DNA of 64,000 nt, taken from the NCBI GenBank assembly GCA_954871525.1, contig OX940863.1:41526501-41590500 (forward strand), read 5' to 3'. Numbering within the stretch: the first letter of the stretch is position 1; each line of letters starts with the position of its first letter. Positions 38,132 to 49,203 of the stretch are shown here, piece by piece. Source of the DNA: Parietaria judaica. Its lineage: Eukaryota; Streptophyta; Magnoliopsida; Rosales; Urticaceae. The translations under genes were made by a program, and so were the position numbers. Below the pieces are notes generated by a model. That model searched no databases, was not told the origin of the DNA, and worked only from the letters and a program-made list of their open reading frames with translations.

Positions 38132-38838
38132 GTGGAAACTGGATTTTAAGAGTGCTCCAAAAACATTTAATGCAAAAACTAACCCAATTTATAATAATAC
38201 GACCCTAAAGAAGGTCTAGCAACTCAAATTTCATCAAGAACCCATAGTATTTGCTCTCGTAAGATAACCAATTTCTAACACTTTTCGGTAGTTCACGGCT
38301 TTATATAGAAACTAGGAGATAGTCCTTCGCAATTTAGGGATTAAAATAAGCTAATTTAATAAAATTACACATTATTAAGCATTTTTAAGTTCATTTTTTG
38401 TTTAAAATATCTTTTAATTAGAGTTCTTTCGCGTAAAATGGGAAAAAGACTCAGTTTTTTTTGGAGGACGCGTTAATTGTTGAAACTAGATTTTAAGAGA
38501 GCTCGAAAAACTTTCAATGCCAAAACTAACCGAATTTATAAAAATACCACCCTGAAGAAGGTCTAGGAACTCAAATTTCATCAAGAACGCATCGTATTTG
38601 CTCTCGTAAGAAAACCAATTTTTAACACTTTTCGTTAAAAGTTTTAACCCATTAACGGCTTGATATAGAAACTAGGAGATAGCTCTTCGCTGTTTAGGTA
38701 TTAAAATAAGTAAATTTGATACAATTACACATGATTAAGCATTTTGAAGTTCATTTGTTGTTTAAAATATCGTTTAATTAGGGTTCTTTCTCGGAAAATG
38801 GGAAAAAGACACAGTTTTTTTTGGAGCACGCATTAATT

Positions 38839-39198
38839 GCTGAAACTGGATTTTAAGAGAGCTCCAAGAACTTTTAATGCAAAAACTAACCGAATTTATA
38901 AAAATACCACCCTAAACAAGGTCTAGTAACTCAAATTTCATCAAGAACGCATCGTATTTGCTCTCGTAAGAAAACTAATTTTTAACACTTTTCGTTAAAA
39001 GTTTTAACCCACTAACGGCTTGATATAGAAACTAGGATATAGCTCTTCGCTGTTTAGGTATTAAAATAAGTAAATGTGATACAATTACACATGATTAAGC
39101 ATTTTAAAGTTCATTTGTTGTTTAAAATATCTTTTAATTAGGGTTCTTTCTCGGAAAATGGGAAAAAGACTCAGTTTTTTTTGGAGCACGCATTAATT
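38839..39198 (+). repeat. Recombinant monomer, A left / B right, CACTAACGG variant (copy 1)
   Basis: A 360-bp unit starting GCTGAAACTGG with CCAAGAAC, then GGTCTAGTAACTC, AAAACTAATTT and the B palindromic centre followed by CCACTAACGG. It ends GGAGCACGC. The collinear copy starts at 47071. Confidence 0.86.
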
Positions 39199-41331
39199 GT
39201 TGAAACAGGATTTTAAGAGAGCTCAAAAAACTTTTAATGTGAAAAATAACCCAATTTATAATAATACCACCCTAAAGAAGGTCGAGCAACTCAAATTTCA
39301 TCAAGAACGCATCGTATTTGCTCTCGTAAGATAACCAATTTTTAACACTTTTCGGTAGTTCACGGCTTCATATAGAAACTAGGAGATAGTGCTTCGCAAT
39401 TTAGGGATTAACATAAGCTAATGTAATAAAATTACACATTATTAAGCATTTTTAAGTTCATTTTTTGTTTAAAATATCTTTTAATTAGAGTTCTTTCGCG
39501 TAAAATGGGAAAAAGACTCAGTTTTTTTTGGAGGACGCGTTAATTGTTGAAACTAGATTTTATGAGAGCTTGAAAAACTTTAAATGCCAAAACTAACCCA
39601 ATTTATCAAAATACCACCCTAAAGAAGGTCTAGGAACTCAAATTTCATCAAGAACGCATCGTATTTGCTCTCGTAAGAAAACCAATTATTAACACTTTTC
39701 GTTAAAAGTTTTAACCCATTAACGGCTTGATATAGAAACTAGGAGATAGCTCTTCGCTGTTTAGGTATTAAAATAAGTAAATGTGATATAATTACACATG
39801 ATTAAGCATTTTGAAGTTCATTTGTTGTTTAAAATATCGTTTAATTAGGGTTCTTTCTCGGAAAATGGGAAAAAGACTCAGTTTTTTTTTTAGCACGCAT
39901 TAATTGTTGAAACTGGATTTTAAGAGAGCTCCAAAAATTTTTAATGCGAAAACTAACCCAATTTATAATAATACCACCCTAAAGAAGGTCTAGCAACTCA
40001 AATTTCATCAAGAACGCATCGTATTTGCTCTCGTAAGATAACCAATTTTTAACACTTTTCGGTAGTTCACGGCTTTATATAGAAACTAGGAGATAGTGCT
40101 TCGCAATTTAGGGATTAAAATAAGCTAATGTAATAAAATTACACATTATTAAGCATTTTTAAGTTCATTTTTTGTTTAAAATATCTTTTAATTAGAGTTC
40201 TTTCGCGTAAAATGGGAAAAAGACTCAGTTTTTTTTGGAGGACGCGTTAATTGTTGAAACTAGATTTTAAGAGAGCTCGAAAAACTTTCAATGCCAAAAC
40301 TAACCCAATTTATAAAAATACCACCCTAAAGAAGGTCTAGGAACTCAAATTTCATCAAGAACGCATCGTATTTGCTCTCGTAAGAAAACCAAGTTTTAAC
40401 AATTTTCGTTAAAAGTTTTAACCCATTAACGGCTTGATATAGAAACTAGGAGATAGGTCTTCGCTGTTTAGGTATGAAAATAAGTAAATGTGATACAATT
40501 ACACATGATTAAGCATTTTGAAGCTCATTTGTTGTTTAAAATATCGTTTAATTAGGGTTCTTTCTCAGAAAATGGGAAAAAGACTCAGTTTTTTTTTGAG
40601 CACGCATTAATTGTTGAAACTGGATTTTAGGAGAGCTCCAAAAACTTTTAATTCCAAAACTAACCCTATTTATAATAATACCACCCTTAAGAAGGTCTAG
40701 CAACTCAAATTTCAACAAGAACGCATCGTATTTTATTTCGTAAGTTAATCAATTTTTAACACTTTTCGGTAAAGATTTTAACCCGTTCACGGATTCATAT
40801 AGAAACTAGGAGATAGTGCTTCGCAATTTAGGGATAAAATAAGTTAATGTAATAAAATTACACATTATTAAGCATTTTTAAGTTCATTTTTTGTTTAAAA
40901 TATCTTTTAATTAGAGGTTTTTCGCGTAAAATGGGAAAAAGACTCAGTTTTTTTTGGAGGACGCGTTACTTGTTGAAACTAGATTTTAAGAGAGCTCAAA
41001 AAACTTTCAATCCCAAAAATAACCCAATTTATAATAATACCACCCTAAAGAAGGTCTAGGAACTCAAATTTCATCAAGAACGTAACGTATTTGCTCTCGT
41101 AAGAAAACAAATTTTTAACACTTTTCGTTAAAAGTTTTAACCCATTAACGGCTTGATATAGAAACTAGGAGATAGCTCTTCGCTGTTTAGGTATTAAAAT
41201 AAGTAAATGTGATTCAATTACACATGATTAAGCATTTTGAAGTTCATTTGTTGTTTAAAATATCGTTTAATTAGGGTTCTTTCTCGGAATATGGGAAAAA
41301 GACTCAGTTTTTTTTGGAGCACGCAGTAATT

Positions 41332-41768
41332 GTTGAATCTGGATTTTAAGATAGCTCCAAAAACTTTTAATGCGAAAACTAACCCAATTTATAATAATAC
41401 GACCCTAAAGAAGGTCTAGCAACTCAAATTTCATCAAGAACGCATCGTATTTGCTCTCGTAAGATAACCAATTTTTAACACTTTTCAGTAGTTCACGGCT
41501 TCATATAGAAACTAGGAGATAGTACTTCGCAATTTAGGAGAAAACCAAGTTTTAACACTTTTCGTTAAAAGTTTTAACCCATTAACGGCTTGATATAGAA
41601 ACTAGGAGATAGCTCTTCGCTGTTTAGGTATGAAAATAAGTAAATGTGATACAATTACACATGATTAAGCATTTTGAAGTTCATTTGTTGTTTAAAATAT
41701 AGTTTAATTAGGGTTCTTTCTCGTAAAATAGGAAAAAGACGTAGTTTTTTTTGGAGCACGCATTAATT
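41332..41768 (+). repeat. Fused 437-bp unit, truncated A joined to B right half
   Basis: The only over-long unit. Bases 41332 to about 41538 are an A monomer (GTTGAATCTGG, AAGATAACC, TTCAGTAGTTCACGG, GTACTTCGCAATTTAGG). It breaks off there and continues at once with B from AGAAAACCAAGTTTTAAC to the end. The B part carries CCAAGTTTTAAC, GGTATGAAAAT, AAAATAGG and AGACGTAG, so it is the right two-thirds of a monomer like 35983-36342. I see no convincing microhomology at the joint. It marks the left edge of the third copy of the block. Confidence 0.9.
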
Positions 41769-42965
41769 GTTGAAACTGGATTTTAAGAGAGCTCCAAAAA
41801 CTTTTAATTCCAAAACTAACCCCATTTATAATAATACCACCCTAAAGAAGGTCTAGAAACTCAAATTTCAACAAGAACGCATCGTATTTGCTCTCGTAAG
41901 ATAATCAATTTTTAACACTTTTCGGTAAATATTTTAAACCGTTAACGGCTTCATATAGAAACTAGGAGATAGTGCTTCACAATTTAGGGATTAAAATAAG
42001 TTAATGTAATAAAATTACATATTATTAAGCATTTTTAAGTCCATTTTTTGTTTAAAATATCTTTTAATTAGAGTTCTTTCACGTAAAATGGGAAAAAGAC
42101 TCTGTTTTTTTTGGAGGACGCGTTAATTGTTGAAACTAGATTTAAAGAGAGCTCGAAAAACTTTCAATGCAAAAACAAACCCAATTTATAATAATACCAC
42201 CCTAAAGAAGGTCTAAGAACCCGAATTTCGTCAAGAACGCATCGTATTTGCCCTCGTAAGAAAACCAATTTTTAACAATTTTCGTTAAAAGTTTTAACCC
42301 ATTAACGGCTTGATATAGAAACTAGGAGATAGCTCTTCGCTGTTTAGGTATTAAAATAAGTAAATGTGATAAAATTAAACATGATTAAGCATTTTGAAGT
42401 TCATTTGTTGTTTAAAATATCGTTTAATTAGGGTTCTTTCTCGGAAAATGGGAAAAAGACTCAGTTTTTTTTTGAGCACGCATTAATTGTTGAAACTGGA
42501 TTTTAAGAGAGCTCCAAAAACTTTTAATGCAAAAACTAACCCAATTTATAATAATACCACCCTAAAGAAGGTCTAGCAACTCAAATTTCATCAACAACGC
42601 ATGGTATTTGCTCTCGTAAGATAACCAATTTTTAACACTTTTCAGTAGTTCACGGCTTCATATAGAAACTAGGAGATAGTGATTCGCAATTTAGGGATTA
42701 AAATAAGCTAATGTAATAAAACTACACATTATTAAGCATTTTTAAGTTCATTTTTTGTTTAAAATATCTTTTAATTAGAGTTCTTTCGCGTAAAATGGGA
42801 AAAAGATTCAGTTTTTTTTGGAGGACGCGTTAATTGTTGAAACTAGATTTTAAGACAGCTCGAAAAACTTTCAATGCCAAAACTAACCCAATTTATAAAA
42901 ATACCACCCTAAAGAAGGTCTAGGAACTCAAATTTCATCAAGAACGCATCGTATTTGCTCTCGTA
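41539..42965. repeat. Third, partial copy of the eleven-monomer block
   Basis: It starts in mid-monomer at the fused junction and continues B part, C 41769, B 42129, A 42489, and the left part of 42836. It is collinear with about 36113-37540 (offset 5425-5426 bp). Shared markers are CGGTAAATATTTTAAACCG, AAGAACCCGAATTTCGTC, CATCAACAACGCATGG, AGTGATTCG, AAAACTACAC, AAAGATTCAG and AAGACAGCTCG. The right edge falls inside the monomer at 42836, between GGAACTC and AAGATAACC, and its exact position is uncertain. Confidence 0.82.
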
Positions 42966-43182
42966 AGATAACCAATTTTTAACACTTTTCGGTAGTTCAC
43001 GGCTTGATATAGAAACTAGGAGATAGTGCTTCGCAATTTAGGGATTAAAATAAGCTAATGTAATAAAATTACACATTATTAAGCATTTTTAAGTTCAGTT
43101 TTTGTTTAAAATATCTTTTAATTAGAGTTCTTTCGCGTAAAATGGGAAAAAGACTCAGTTTTTTTTGGAGAACGCGTTAATT
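42836..43182 (+). repeat. Recombinant monomer, B left / A right, right edge of partial copy
   Basis: A 347-bp unit. The left part is B with AAGACAGCTCG, AAAAATACC and GGAACTC, as at 37411, and the right part is A with AAGATAACC, CGGTAGTTCACGGCTTGAT and the end GGAGAACGCG. That ending is otherwise seen only at 27540 and 30697, where, as here, a CTCTCCTAAG recombinant follows. So the unit joins material from two separate block families. Confidence 0.85.
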
Positions 43183-43528
43183 GTTGAAACTAGATTTTAA
43201 GACAGCTCGAAAAACTTTCAAAGCCAAAACTAACCCAATTTATAAAAATACCACCCTAAAGAAGGTCTAGGAACTCAAATTTCATCAAGAACGCATCGTA
43301 TTTCCTCTCCTAAGAAAACCAATTTTTAACATTTTTCGGTAGTTCACGGCTACATATAGAAACTAGGAGATAGTGCTTCACAATTTAGGGATAAAATAAG
43401 TTAATGTAATAAAATTACACATTATTAAGCATTTTTAAGTTCATTTTTTGTTTAAAATATCTTTTAATTAGAGGTCTTTCGCGTAAAATGGGAAAAAGAC
43501 TCAAATTTTTTTGGAGGACGCGTTAATT
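43183..43528 (+). repeat. Recombinant monomer, B left / A right (CTCTCCTAAG family)
   Basis: A 346-bp unit with CTCTCCTAAG, GGCTACATATAG, CTTCACAATTTAGGGATAAAAT and AGAGGTCTTTCG, matching 27888 and 31044. It also has AAGACAGCTCG and CAAAGCC near its start and TTTCCTCTCC. The following B (43529) and A' (43887) repeat 28234 and 28593 with an offset of 15294-15295 bp. Confidence 0.85.
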
Positions 43529-43886
43529 GTTGAAACTAGATTTTAAGAGAGCTCGAAAAATTTTCAATTCCAAAAATAACCCAATTTATAATAATACCAC
43601 CTAAACAAGGTCTAGGAACTCAAATTTCATCAAGAACGCAACGTATTTGCTCTCGTAAGAAAACCAATTTTTAACACTTTTCGTTAAAAGTTTTAACCCA
43701 TTAACGGCTTGATATAGAAACTAGGAGATAGCTCTTCGCTGTTTAGGTATTAAAATAAGTAAATGTGATAAAATTACACATGATTAAGCATTTTTAAGTT
43801 CATTTGTTGTTTAAAATATCGTTTAATTAGGGTTCTTTCTCGGAAAATGGGAAAAAGACTCAGTTTTTTTTTAGCACGCATTAATT

Positions 43887-44216
43887 GTTGAAACTGGATT
43901 TTAAGAGAGCTACAAAAATTTTTAAGGCGATAATAATACCACCCTAAAGAAGGTCTAGCAACTCAAATTTCATCAAGAACGCATCGTATTTGCTCTCGTA
44001 AGATAACCAATTTTTAACACTTTTCGGTAGTTCACGGCTTCATATAGAAACTAGGAGATAGTGCTTCGCAATTTAGGGATTAAAATAAGCTAATGTAATA
44101 AAATTACACATTATTAAGCATTTTTAAGTTCATTTTTTTTTAAAATATCTTTTAATTAGAGTTCTTTCGCGTAAAATGGGAAAAAGACTCAGTTTTTTTT
44201 GGAGGACGCGTTAATT
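43887..44216 (+). repeat. A' monomer, 16-bp internal deletion (copy 5)
   Basis: A 330-bp unit with the AAGGCGATAATAATACC junction, with GAGCTAC in place of GAGCTCC and the shorter TTCATTTTTTTTTAAAA stretch also seen at 26851. It follows a B unit with CACCTAAACAAGG, as copies 3 and 4 do, and directly precedes the second copy of the 3.9-kb block. Confidence 0.92.
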
Positions 44217-46002
44217 GTTGAAACTAGATTTTAAGAGAGCTCAAAAAACTTTCAATGCCAAAACTAACCCAATTTATAAAAATACCACCCTAAAGAAGGT
44301 CTAGGAACTCAAATTTCATCAAGAACGCATCGTATTTGCTCTCGTAAGAAAACCAAGTTTTATAACTTTTCGTTAAAAGTTTTAACCCATTAACGGCTTG
44401 ATATAAAAACTAGGAGATAGCTCTTCGCTGTTTAGGTATGAAAATAAGTAAATGTGATACAATTACACATGATTAAGCATTTTGAAGTTCATTTGTTGTT
44501 TAAAATATAGTTTAATTAGGGTTCTTTCTCGTAAAATAGGAAAAAGACGTAGTTTTTTTTGGAGCACGCATTAATTGTTGAAACTGGATTTTAAGAGAGC
44601 TCCAAAAACTTTTAATTCCAAAACTAACCCCATTTATAATAATACCACTCTAAAGAAGGTCTAGAAACTCAAATTTCAACAAGAACGCATCGTATTTTCT
44701 CTCGTAAGATAATCAATTTTTAACACTTTTCGGTAAATATTTTAAACCGTTAACGGCTTCATATAGAAACTAGGAGATAGTGCTTCGCAATTTAGGGATT
44801 AAAATAAGTTAATGTAATAAAATTACATATTATTAAGCATTTTTAAGTCTATTTTTTGTTTAAAATATCTTTTAATTAGAGTTCTTTCACGTAAAATGGG
44901 AAAAAGACTCTGTTTTTTTTGGAGGACGCGTTAATTGTTGAAACTAGATTTAAAGAGAGCTCGAAAAACTTTCAATGCAAAAACAAACCCAATTTATAAT
45001 AATACCACCCTAAAGAAGGTCTAAGAACCCGAATTTCGTCAAGAACGCATCGTATTTGCCCTCGTAAGAAAACCAATTTTTAACACTTTTCGTTAAAAGT
45101 TTTAACCCATTAACGGCTTGATATAGAAACTAGGAGATAGCTCTTCGCTGTTTAGGTATTAAAATAAGTAAATGTGATACAATTAAACATGATTAAGCAT
45201 TTTGAAGTTCATTTGTTGTTTAAAATATCGTTTAATTAGGGTTCTTTCTCGGAAAATGGGAAAAAGACTCAGTTTTTTTTGGAGCACGCATTAATTGTTG
45301 AAACTGGATTTTAAGAGAGCTCCAAAAACTTTTAATGCAAAAACTAACCCAATTTATAATAATACCACCCTAAAGAAGGTCTAGCAACTCAAATTTCATC
45401 AACAACGCATGGTATTTGCTCTCGTAAGATAACCAATTTTTGACACTTTTCGGTAGTTCACGGCTTCATATAGAAACTAGGAGATAGTGATTCGCAATTT
45501 AGGGATTAAAATAAGCTAATGTAATAAAACTACACATTATTAAGCATTTTTAAGTTCATTTTTTGTTTAAAATATCTTTTAATTAGAGTTCTTTCGCGTA
45601 AAAGGGGAAAAAGATTCAGTTTTTTTGGAGGACGCGTTAATTGTTGAAACTAGATTTTAAGACAGCTCGAAAAACTTTCAATGCCAAAACTAACCCAATT
45701 TATAAAAATACCACCCTAAAGAAGGTCTAGGAACTCAAATTTCATCAAGAACGCATCGTATTTGCTCTCGTAAGAAAACCAATTTTTAACACTTTTCGTT
45801 AAAAGTTTTAACCCATTAACGGCTTGATATAGAAACTAGGAGATAGCTCTTCGCTGTTTAGGTATTAAAATAAGTAAATGTGATACAATTACACATGATT
45901 AAGCATTTTTAAGTTCATTTGTTGTTTAAAATATAGTTTAATTAGGATTCTTTCTCGTAAAATAGGAAAAAGACTCAGTTTTTTTTGGAGCACGCATTAA
46001 TT

Positions 46003-46363
46003 GTTGAAACTAGATTTTAAGAGAGCTCCAAAAACTTTTAATTCCAAAACTAACCGAATTTATAATAATACCACCCTAAATAAGGTCTAGCAACTCAAAT
46101 TTAATCAAGAACGCAACGTATTTGCTCTCGTAAAAAAACCAATTTTTAACACTTTTCGTTAAAAGTTTTAACCCATTACCCGGCTTGATATAGAAACTAG
46201 GAGATAGCTCTTCGTTTTTAAGGTATTAAAATAAGTAAATGTGATAGAATAACACATGATTAAGAATTTTGAAGTTCATTTGTTGTTTAAAATATCGTTT
46301 AATTAGGGTTCTTTCTCGGAAAATGGGAAAAAGATTCAGTTTTTTTTGGAGCACGCATTAATT
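46003..46363 (+). repeat. Recombinant monomer, A left / B right, CCCGGC variant (copy 2)
   Basis: A 361-bp unit with the same CATTACCCGGC, CGTAAAAAAACC, CTTCGTTTTTAAGG and GTGATAGAAT as 37771. It begins CTAGATTTTAAG instead of CTGGATTTTAGG and has TTTAATCAAG, so the first bases were replaced or mutated after duplication. Confidence 0.86.
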
Positions 46364-47070
46364 GTGGAAACTGGATTTTAAGAGTGCTCCAAAAACATTT
46401 AATGCGAAAACTAACCCAATTTATAATAATACGACCCTAAAGAAGGTCTAGCAACTCAAATTTCATCAAGAACGCATAGTATTTGCTCTCGTAAGATAAC
46501 CAATTTTTAACACTTTTCGGTAGTTCACGGCTTTATATAGAAACTAGGAGATAGTCCTTCGCAATTTAGGGATTAAAATAAGCTAATTTAATAAAATTAC
46601 ACATTATTAAGCATTTTTTAGTTCATTTTTTGTTTAAAATATCTTTTAATTAGAGTTCTTTCGCGTAAAATGGGAAAAAGACTCAGTTTTTTTTGGAGGA
46701 CGCGTTAATTGTTGAAACTAGATTTTAAGAGAGCTCGAAAAACTTTCAATGCCAAAACTAACCGAATTTATAAAAATACCACCCTGAAGAAGGTCTAGGA
46801 ACTCAAATTTCATCAAGAACGCATCGTATTTGCACTCGTAAGAAAACCAATTTTTAACACTTTTCGTTAAAAGTTTTAACCCATTAACGGCTTGATATAG
46901 AAACTAGGAGATAGCTCTTCGCTGTTTAGGTATTAAAATAAGTAAATTTGATACAATTACACATGATTAAGCATTTTGAAGTTCATTTGTTGTTTAAAAT
47001 ATCGTTTAATTAGGGTTCTTTCTCGGAAAATGGGAAAAAGACACAGTTTTTTTTGGAGCACGCATTAATT

Positions 47071-47430
47071 GCTGAAACTGGATTTTAAGAGAGCTCCAAG
47101 AACTTTTAATTCAAAAACTAACCGAATTTATAAAAATACCACCCTAAACAAGGTCTAGTAACTCAAATTTCATCAAGAACGCATCGTATTTGCTCTCGTA
47201 AGAAAACTAATTTTTAACACTTTTCGTTAAAAGTTTTAACCCACTAACGGCATAATATAGAAACTAGGATATAGCTCTTCGCTGTTTAGGTATTAAAATA
47301 AGTAAATGTGATACAATTACACATGATTAAGCATTTTGAAGTTCATTTGTTGTTTAAAATATCTTTTAATTAGGGTTCTTTCTCGGAAAATGGGAAAAAG
47401 ACTCAGTTTTTTTTGGAGCACGCATTAATT
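47071..47430 (+). repeat. Recombinant monomer, A left / B right, CACTAACGG variant (copy 2)
   Basis: A 360-bp copy of the unit at 38839 (offset 8232), with the same GCTGAAACTGG start, CCAAGAAC, TAGTAACTC and CCACTAACGG. Private changes are TTTTAATTCAAAAAC and GGCATAATATAG. Confidence 0.86.
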
Positions 47431-48482
47431 GTTGAAACAGGATTTTAAGAGAGCTCGAAAAACTTTTAATGTGAAAAATAACCCAATTTATAATAATACC
47501 ACCCTAAAGAAGGTCGAGCAACTCAAATTTCATCAAGAACGCATCGTATTTGCTCTCGTAAGATAACCAATTTTTAACACTTTTCGGTAGTTCACGGCTT
47601 CATATAGAAACTAGGAGATAGTGCTTCGCAATTTAGGGATTAACATAAGCTAATGTAATAAAATTACACATTATTAAGCATTTTTAAGTTCATTTTTTGT
47701 TTAAAATATCTTTTAATTAGAGTTCTTTCGCGTAAAATGGGAAAAAGACTCAGTTTTTTTTGGAGGACGCGTTAATTGTTGAAACTAGATTTTATGAGAG
47801 CTCGAAAAACTTTCAATGCCAAAACTAACCCAATTTATAAAAATACCACCCTAAAGAAGGTCTAGGAACTCAAATTTCATCAAGAACGCATCGTATTTGC
47901 TCTCGTAAGAAAACCAATTATTAACACTTTTCGTTAAAAGTTTTAACCCATTAACGGCTTGATATAGAAACTAGGAGATAGCTCTTCGCTGTTTAGGTAT
48001 TAAAATAAGTAAATGTGATACAATTACACATGATTAAGCATTTTGAAGTTCATTTGTTGTTTAAAATATCGTTTAATTAAGGTTCTTTCTCTGAAAATGG
48101 GAAAAAGACTTAGTTTTTTTGGAGCACGCATTAATTGTTGAAACTGGATTTTAAGAGAGCTCCAAAAACTTTAAATGCGAAAACTAACCCAATTTATAAT
48201 AATACCACCCTAAAGAAGGTCTAGCAACTCAAATTTCATCAAGAACGCATCGTATTTTCTCTCGTAAGATAACCAATTTTTAACACTTTTCGGTAGTTCA
48301 CGGCTTGATATAGAAACTAGGAGATAGTGCTTCGCAATTTAGGGATTAAAATAAGCTAATGTAATAAAATTACACATTATTAAGCATTTTTAAGTTCATT
48401 TTTTGTTTAAAATATCTTTTAATTAGAGTTCTTTCGCGTAAAATAGGAAAAAGACTCAGTTTTTTTTAGGCACGCATTAATT

Positions 48483-48843
48483 GTTGAAACTGGATTTTAA
48501 GAGAGCTCGAAAAACTTTTAATGCCAAAACTAATCCAATTTATAAAAATACCACCTTAAAGAAGGTCTAGGAACTCAAATTTCATCAATAAGGCCTCGTA
48601 TTTGCTCTCATAAGAAAACCAATTTTTACCACTTTTCGTTAAAAGTTTTAACCCATTAACGGCTTGATATATAAACTAGGAGATAGCTCTTCGCTGTTTA
48701 GGTATTAAAATATGTAAATTTTATATAATTACACATGATTAAGCATTTTCAAGTTCATTTTATGTTTAAAATATCGTTTAATTAGGGTTCTTTCTCGGAA
48801 AATGGGAAAAAGACTCAGTTTTTTTTTGGAGCACGCATTAATT
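48483..48843 (+). repeat. Highly diverged B-like monomer
   Basis: A 361-bp unit with an A-type start (CTGGATTTTAAG, CGAAAAACTTTTAATGCC) and a B-type remainder. It has many private changes: CTAATCC, ACCACCTTAAAG, CATCAATAAGGCCTCG, CTCTCATAAG, TTTTTACCAC, GATATATAAAC, AATATGTAAATTTTATATAATT and TTCATTTTATG. By eye it is among the most divergent monomers in the window and has no close copy. Confidence 0.85.
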
Positions 48844-49203
48844 GTTGAAACTGGATTTTAAGAGAGCTCCAAAAACTTTTAATGCAAAAACTAACCGAAT
48901 TTATAATAATACCACCCTAAAGAAGGTCTAGCAACTCAAATTTCATCAAGAACGCAACGTATTTGCTCTCGTAAGAAAACCAATTTTTAACACTTTTCGT
49001 TAAAAGTTTTAACCCATTAACGGCTTGATATAGAAACTAGGAGATAGGTCTTCGCTGTTAAGGTATTAAAATATGTAAATGTGATAGAATTACACATGAT
49101 TAAGAATTTTGAAGTTCATTTGTTGTTTAAAATATCGTTTAATTAGGGTTCTTTCTCGGAAAATGGGAAAAAGACTCAGTTTTTTTTGGAGCACGCATTA
49201 ATT
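48844..49203 (+). repeat. Recombinant monomer, A left / B right
   Basis: A 360-bp unit with an A-type start (CTGGATT, GAGCTCC, TTTTAATGC, CTAACCGAATT, GCAACTC), then GCAACGTATT, AAGAAAACC and the B palindromic centre. It has GAGATAGGTCTTCGCTGTTAAGG, AATATGTAAATGTGATAGAATT and AAGAATTTTGAAG, recalling the units at 37771 and 46003, of which it may be a relative. Confidence 0.83.

Larger units (their letters stand above)
35983..39905. repeat. Eleven-monomer block, copy 1
   Basis: Order: B 35983, C 36343, B 36704, A 37064, B 37411, recombinant 37771, A 38132, B 38479, recombinant 38839, A 39199, B 39546. Markers shared with copy 2 (44217-48136): GGTATGAAAAT, AGACGTAG, AAGAACCCGAATTTCGTC, CATCAACAACGCATGG, AGTGATTCG, AAAACTACAC, AAGACAGCTCG, CATTACCCGGC, GAGTGCTCC, ACCCTGAAG, GACACAG, GCTGAAACTGG, CCACTAACGG, GGTCGAGC, TTAACATAAGC and CCAATTATTAAC. 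Offset is 8232-8234 bp in every unit. Similarity appears to fade near 39860, before the next A. Confidence 0.9.
35983..48136. repeat. Domain VII: duplicated 3.9-kb blocks and intervening mosaic
   Basis: Two eleven-monomer blocks (35983-39905 and 44217-48136) flank an irregular stretch with A 39906, B 40253, C 40613, B 40972, a fused unit 41332, C 41769, B 42129, A 42489, recombinants 42836 and 43183, B 43529 and A' 43887. The intervening stretch itself holds a third, shorter copy of the block's beginning (41539 to about 42965). Unlike domains II, IV and IX, the repeated unit here is long and contains many dissimilar monomers. Confidence 0.88.
44217..48136. repeat. Eleven-monomer block, copy 2
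   Basis: Order: B 44217, C 44577, B 44937, A 45297, B 45643, recombinant 46003, A 46364, B 46711, recombinant 47071, A 47431, B 47778. It is collinear with 35983-39905. Some private changes: CCAAGTTTTATAACTTTTCG in the first B, TTTTTGACAC in the A at 45297, AAAAGGGGAAA in place of AAAATGGGAAA in the same A, and GGCATAATATAG in the recombinant at 47071. The last B ends TTAAGGTTC with CTCTGAAAATGGG, unlike copy 1. Confidence 0.9.
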
